Of a stretch of DNA of 64,000 nt, positions 61,908 to 64,000 are shown piece after piece; the first letter of the stretch is position 1; every line of letters begins with the position of its first letter. Source of the stretch: Humibacillus sp. GTDB taxonomy: Bacteria; Actinomycetota; Actinomycetes; Actinomycetales; Dermatophilaceae. Below the pieces are notes generated by a model. That model had not been told where the DNA came from. It did no database searches and worked only from the letters and a program-made list of their open reading frames with translations. The stretch covers positions 1-64,000 of the forward strand of contig JAKDLG010000007.1 of the NCBI GenBank assembly GCA_030452985.1, read 5' to 3'. The position numbers and the translations under genes are program-made.

Positions 61908-62780
61908 ATGACGGAACACCAGGTCGACATCGAAGTGCTCGGGCCGTGGTCACTGGCCACCAGCCGAACGTTCTGGGAGGGCTTCGCGCCCGCCGCGCTC
62001 GCCCGCACCGGCGCATCGGCGACGCTCCGGTCCGTCTTTCTCAATGAACACGACTGGTCACGAACCGAGGTCAACGTGACCCAGCACGATGCCACTGCCG
62101 TGATCTCGGTGTCTGGTGATGGCGACCTCGAGGCCGCCGTGGCGCAGGTGTGCCGCTTCCTGGCCCTCGACGTCGACGCGCGTGGCTGGCCCGCCGTGGG
62201 TGAAAGCGATGCCGTGATCGCCGACGCCCAGCGTCAGCTGCCGGGTCTGCGTCCCTGTGGGTTCCACTCCCCCTACGAGGCGGCCGCGTGGGCGGTGCTG
62301 TCGCAGCGGGTGCGCATCGTTCAGGCGGCCCGGCTGCGCGCCGACCTCGTTCGCGAGCACGGCGACGACGGCGCCTTCCTCCCGCCGCAGCGGCTGCGTA
62401 CCCTCGAGCTCGACCTGCCGGGCCGCAAGAGCGAGTACCTGCGGTCGGTGGCCGACGCCGCTCTCGACGGTCGCCTCGACGGCCCGACCCTGCGCCACGT
62501 CGACCCCGCCGAGGCGGTGAGCCGCGTGGCGCAGATCAAGGGGCTCGGGCCCTTCTCGGCCGAGCTCGTCGTGCTGCGCGGAGCCAACGCCCCCGATGCG
62601 GTCCCGGCCCACGAGCGTCGCCTCGAGGCCGAGGTCACCGAGCGCTACGGGCCCGACCGCGACCTCGTCGAGGTCTCGCAGGCGTGGAGACCCTTCCGCA
62701 CCTGGGCGTCGGTGCACCTGCGTGCCCTGCGCGAACAACGTGAGAACCCGACCGGCCCACACGGCGGCAGCGGGCCCTGA
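61908..62780 (+). CDS. AlkA-type DNA-3-methyladenine glycosylase family protein
   Basis: 290 residues. HhH-GPD fold: HSPYEAAAWAVLSQRVRIVQAARLRADLVREHG, then the hairpin VAQIKGLGPFSAELVVLRG and RPFRTWASVHLRALR. Removes alkylated bases by flipping them out of DNA. After GANAPDAV the active-site segment reads PAHERRL where E. coli AlkA has its catalytic Asp, so a Glu or no acid may serve. The N-terminal domain is divergent (VLGPWSLATSRTFWEGF). Confidence 0.85.
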   Translation: MTEHQVDIEVLGPWSLATSRTFWEGFAPAALARTGASATLRSVFLNEHDWSRTEVNVTQHDATAVISVSGDGDLEAAVAQVCRFLALDVDARGWPAVGESDAVIADAQRQLPGLRPCGFHSPYEAAAWAVLSQRVRIVQAARLRADLVREHGDDGAFLPPQRLRTLELDLPGRKSEYLRSVADAALDGRLDGPTLRHVDPAEAVSRVAQIKGLGPFSAELVVLRGANAPDAVPAHERRLEAEVTERYGPDRDLVEVSQAWRPFRTWASVHLRALREQRENPTGPHGGSGP

Positions 62781-62790
62781 CCACGCTTGC

Positions 62791-62824
62791 CGACGGGGCG
62801 ACGCCGCGCGACGCCGCCCCGTCG
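62791..62824. terminator. 10-bp hairpin after the glycosylase gene
   Basis: CGACGGGGCG (62791-62800) pairs exactly with CGCCCCGTCG (62815-62824) between two convergent genes; the interior can pair further. Confidence 0.65.
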
Positions 62825-62830
62825 GGGCGT

Positions 62831-62860
62831 CGCAGTCGCAGTCGCAGTCGCAGCCGCAGA
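62831..62860. repeat. Hexamer tandem repeat CGCAGT
   Basis: Five 6-base units, three CGCAGT followed by CGCAGC and CGCAGA, directly after the hairpin, in the gap between the glycosylase and the Mur-ligase-like gene. Confidence 0.8.
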
Positions 62861-62887
62861 CGAAAGCCGGTGGTCAGCGGATGCCGC

Positions 62888-64000
62888 TCACCCGATGGGT
62901 GCGGTGGCAGGCGCGAGCTGGTCGGCCTGGGCCAACAGGCTCTGCCGGTAGCTCTGGGTGTCGGGGTCGGAGGTCGCTTCGAGGGTGGCCCGGATGAGGT
63001 CAGCCACGGCCTGACGCTCTCGGCCGAGGTCGGCCTGGAGCAGGGCCCGCAGCACCAGGGCCGCAGTGTGATGAGGCCGGGTCTCCAGCACCTCCTCGAC
63101 GAGGCACTGCGCCTCGAGCGTCTTGCCCTGGGCACGCAGGCCCTGGGCGGTCAGCAGCTGGGCCCGGTGGCGGTGCGGCTCCTTCAGCCCGGCATCCAGC
63201 GCGTGTTCGAAGCTGGACAGCGCGGCGGCACTGTCGCCGACCACGTCGAGCGCGCCGGCGAGCTCGAAGAGCAGGCGACCGTCACCGGGGTGGGTCTGGG
63301 CCAGGTCTCGAGCAGCCGCGACCCGGGCAGCGGCGTCCTCCAGCGCCCAGAAGGCGCCGATCTCGGCCTCGAACTCGTGCTCGCCCCGAGCCGCCACGAC
63401 CTTGCGGCGGATCGCCTTGGCGTCGTCGACCTTCCCGCCCTGTTCTCGGATCCAGCGGTCAACCGCCTCCCGCTCGGAGTGGCACATCAACGCGATGACA
63501 TCGCCCGGCTGGGCGTTGCCCACGATGACCTCGAACGACGACAGCTCGGTGTCGAAGCAAGGCACGTCGAGCACACCCACCCTGGCCAGGCCTTCCCGGA
63601 ACAGGCCCGCCAGCCCGTCGGGCTCGCGTCCGCGCAGGTAGGCGTGAACCACCTTGACCACGACCTGGTCGGCCTCGCGTCCCGCGATCTCGCCCATGGC
63701 CGTGATCGCCTCGTCAGGCCGGTCGCCGGCGCAGCCCAGGCTGAGTCGCACCGACCCACCGGGCGCCGTGAGGCCGCGGGCCACCTGGAGCAATGCCTCG
63801 AGGCCGGCCTCGTTGTGAGCCATGTCGATGATCGCCGTTGCCTTGCCGCCCGACGACAGCGGCAGGGAGTAGGTGTTGAGTCGCCCCCAGTTGTGCTCGG
63901 GGTCGGGCGCGAAGGTGCGCAGCCCCTCGATGACGGCGGCCCGGGCCACCCCGAGACCGAGCGCCGCCGCGGCGCCGGCGAGCGCGTTGGCGATGTTGTT
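62888..64000 (-). CDS. Mur-ligase-like protein with C-terminal TPR region, 5' end outside window
   Basis: 370 codons remain and the frame is open through the right edge (NNIANALAGAAAALGLGVARAAVIEGLRTFAPDPEHNWGRLNTYSL), so the P-loop half lies outside. AIIDMAHNEAGLEALLQVARGL parallels DYCHNAAGMREL of cphA, and SLGCAGDRPDEAI parallels its GAAGDRRDDD. So this is the second half of a Mur-type amide ligase related to the cyanophycin synthetase C-terminal module. After about residue 225 a helical repeat tail follows (GRLLFELAGALDVVGDSAAALSSFEHALDAG; LTAQGLRAQGKTLEAQCLVEEVLETRP; TAALVLRALLQADLGRERQAVADL), TPR-like. Substrate unknown. Confidence 0.82.
   Translation of the reverse strand, partial: NNIANALAGAAAALGLGVARAAVIEGLRTFAPDPEHNWGRLNTYSLPLSSGGKATAIIDMAHNEAGLEALLQVARGLTAPGGSVRLSLGCAGDRPDEAITAMGEIAGREADQVVVKVVHAYLRGREPDGLAGLFREGLARVGVLDVPCFDTELSSFEVIVGNAQPGDVIALMCHSEREAVDRWIREQGGKVDDAKAIRRKVVAARGEHEFEAEIGAFWALEDAAARVAAARDLAQTHPGDGRLLFELAGALDVVGDSAAALSSFEHALDAGLKEPHRHRAQLLTAQGLRAQGKTLEAQCLVEEVLETRPHHTAALVLRALLQADLGRERQAVADLIRATLEATSDPDTQSYRQSLLAQADQLAPATAPIG

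Overview
The window is a high-GC, gene-dense chromosomal segment of an actinomycete. It carries the Pup-proteasome pair dop and arc, mycothiol ligase mshC, an actinobacteria-only cassette (SCO1664 / DUF3090 / MSMEG_4193 families), two F420-type luciferase-like oxidoreductases, the mycobacterial-style divergent glgM/glgC locus, and many start codons placed 6-7 bases after a TAnnnT -10 box. The cyanophycin genes cphB-cphA, with no phage or insertion sequence, would fit a Micrococcales lineage such as Intrasporangiaceae (Tetrasphaera-like). That family placement is inference from gene content.

Layout. 1-15.5 kb: proteasome neighbourhood. dop (cut by the left edge) and a membrane LPG-synthase/pseudokinase fusion, then a block on the other strand (PRPP synthetase, DUF3054, secreted M14 peptidase). 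Next comes the leftward run M50 protease - SSB-like - trmI - arc, a RecB-like nuclease, and a small HTH + Clp-N/START operon. 15.6-20 kb: a class-III aminotransferase and semialdehyde dehydrogenase under a divergent MocR-type regulator. 20-30.5 kb: two methionine-synthesis enzymes (mmuM, metH), a UvrA2-like ATPase with DUF5997, a LysR effector-domain protein, a HAD phosphatase and a PAC2 protein. 30.5-35 kb: mshC cassette, corA. 35-41.3 kb: uppP, LLM oxidoreductase, aldo/keto reductase, an acidic protein, a lipoprotein, M20 peptidase, tRNA-Leu(GAG). 41.4-51.3 kb: ion channel, MFS exporter, HipA-like kinase + DUF3037, RNA methyltransferase, TauE/SafE, stomatin + NfeD, ABC ATPase, two conserved unknowns, PIG-L deacetylase. 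51.4-55.2 kb: glgM and glgC with a sugar O-methyltransferase gene between them. 55.2-64 kb: LLM oxidoreductase, serB, cphB, cphA, a frameshifted VOC gene, an AlkA-type glycosylase and a second Mur-ligase-like gene with a TPR tail cut by the right edge.

Themes. Storage polymers are concentrated at the right end (alpha-glucan and cyanophycin). One-carbon/sulfur and thiol metabolism occupy the middle, and protein turnover the left. Two signals cut across genes: the octamer GGATGCCG / CGGCATCC recurs far more often than composition predicts, and at least 23 genes have the geometry of leaderless transcripts. No CRISPR array, prophage, transposon or rRNA operon was seen.
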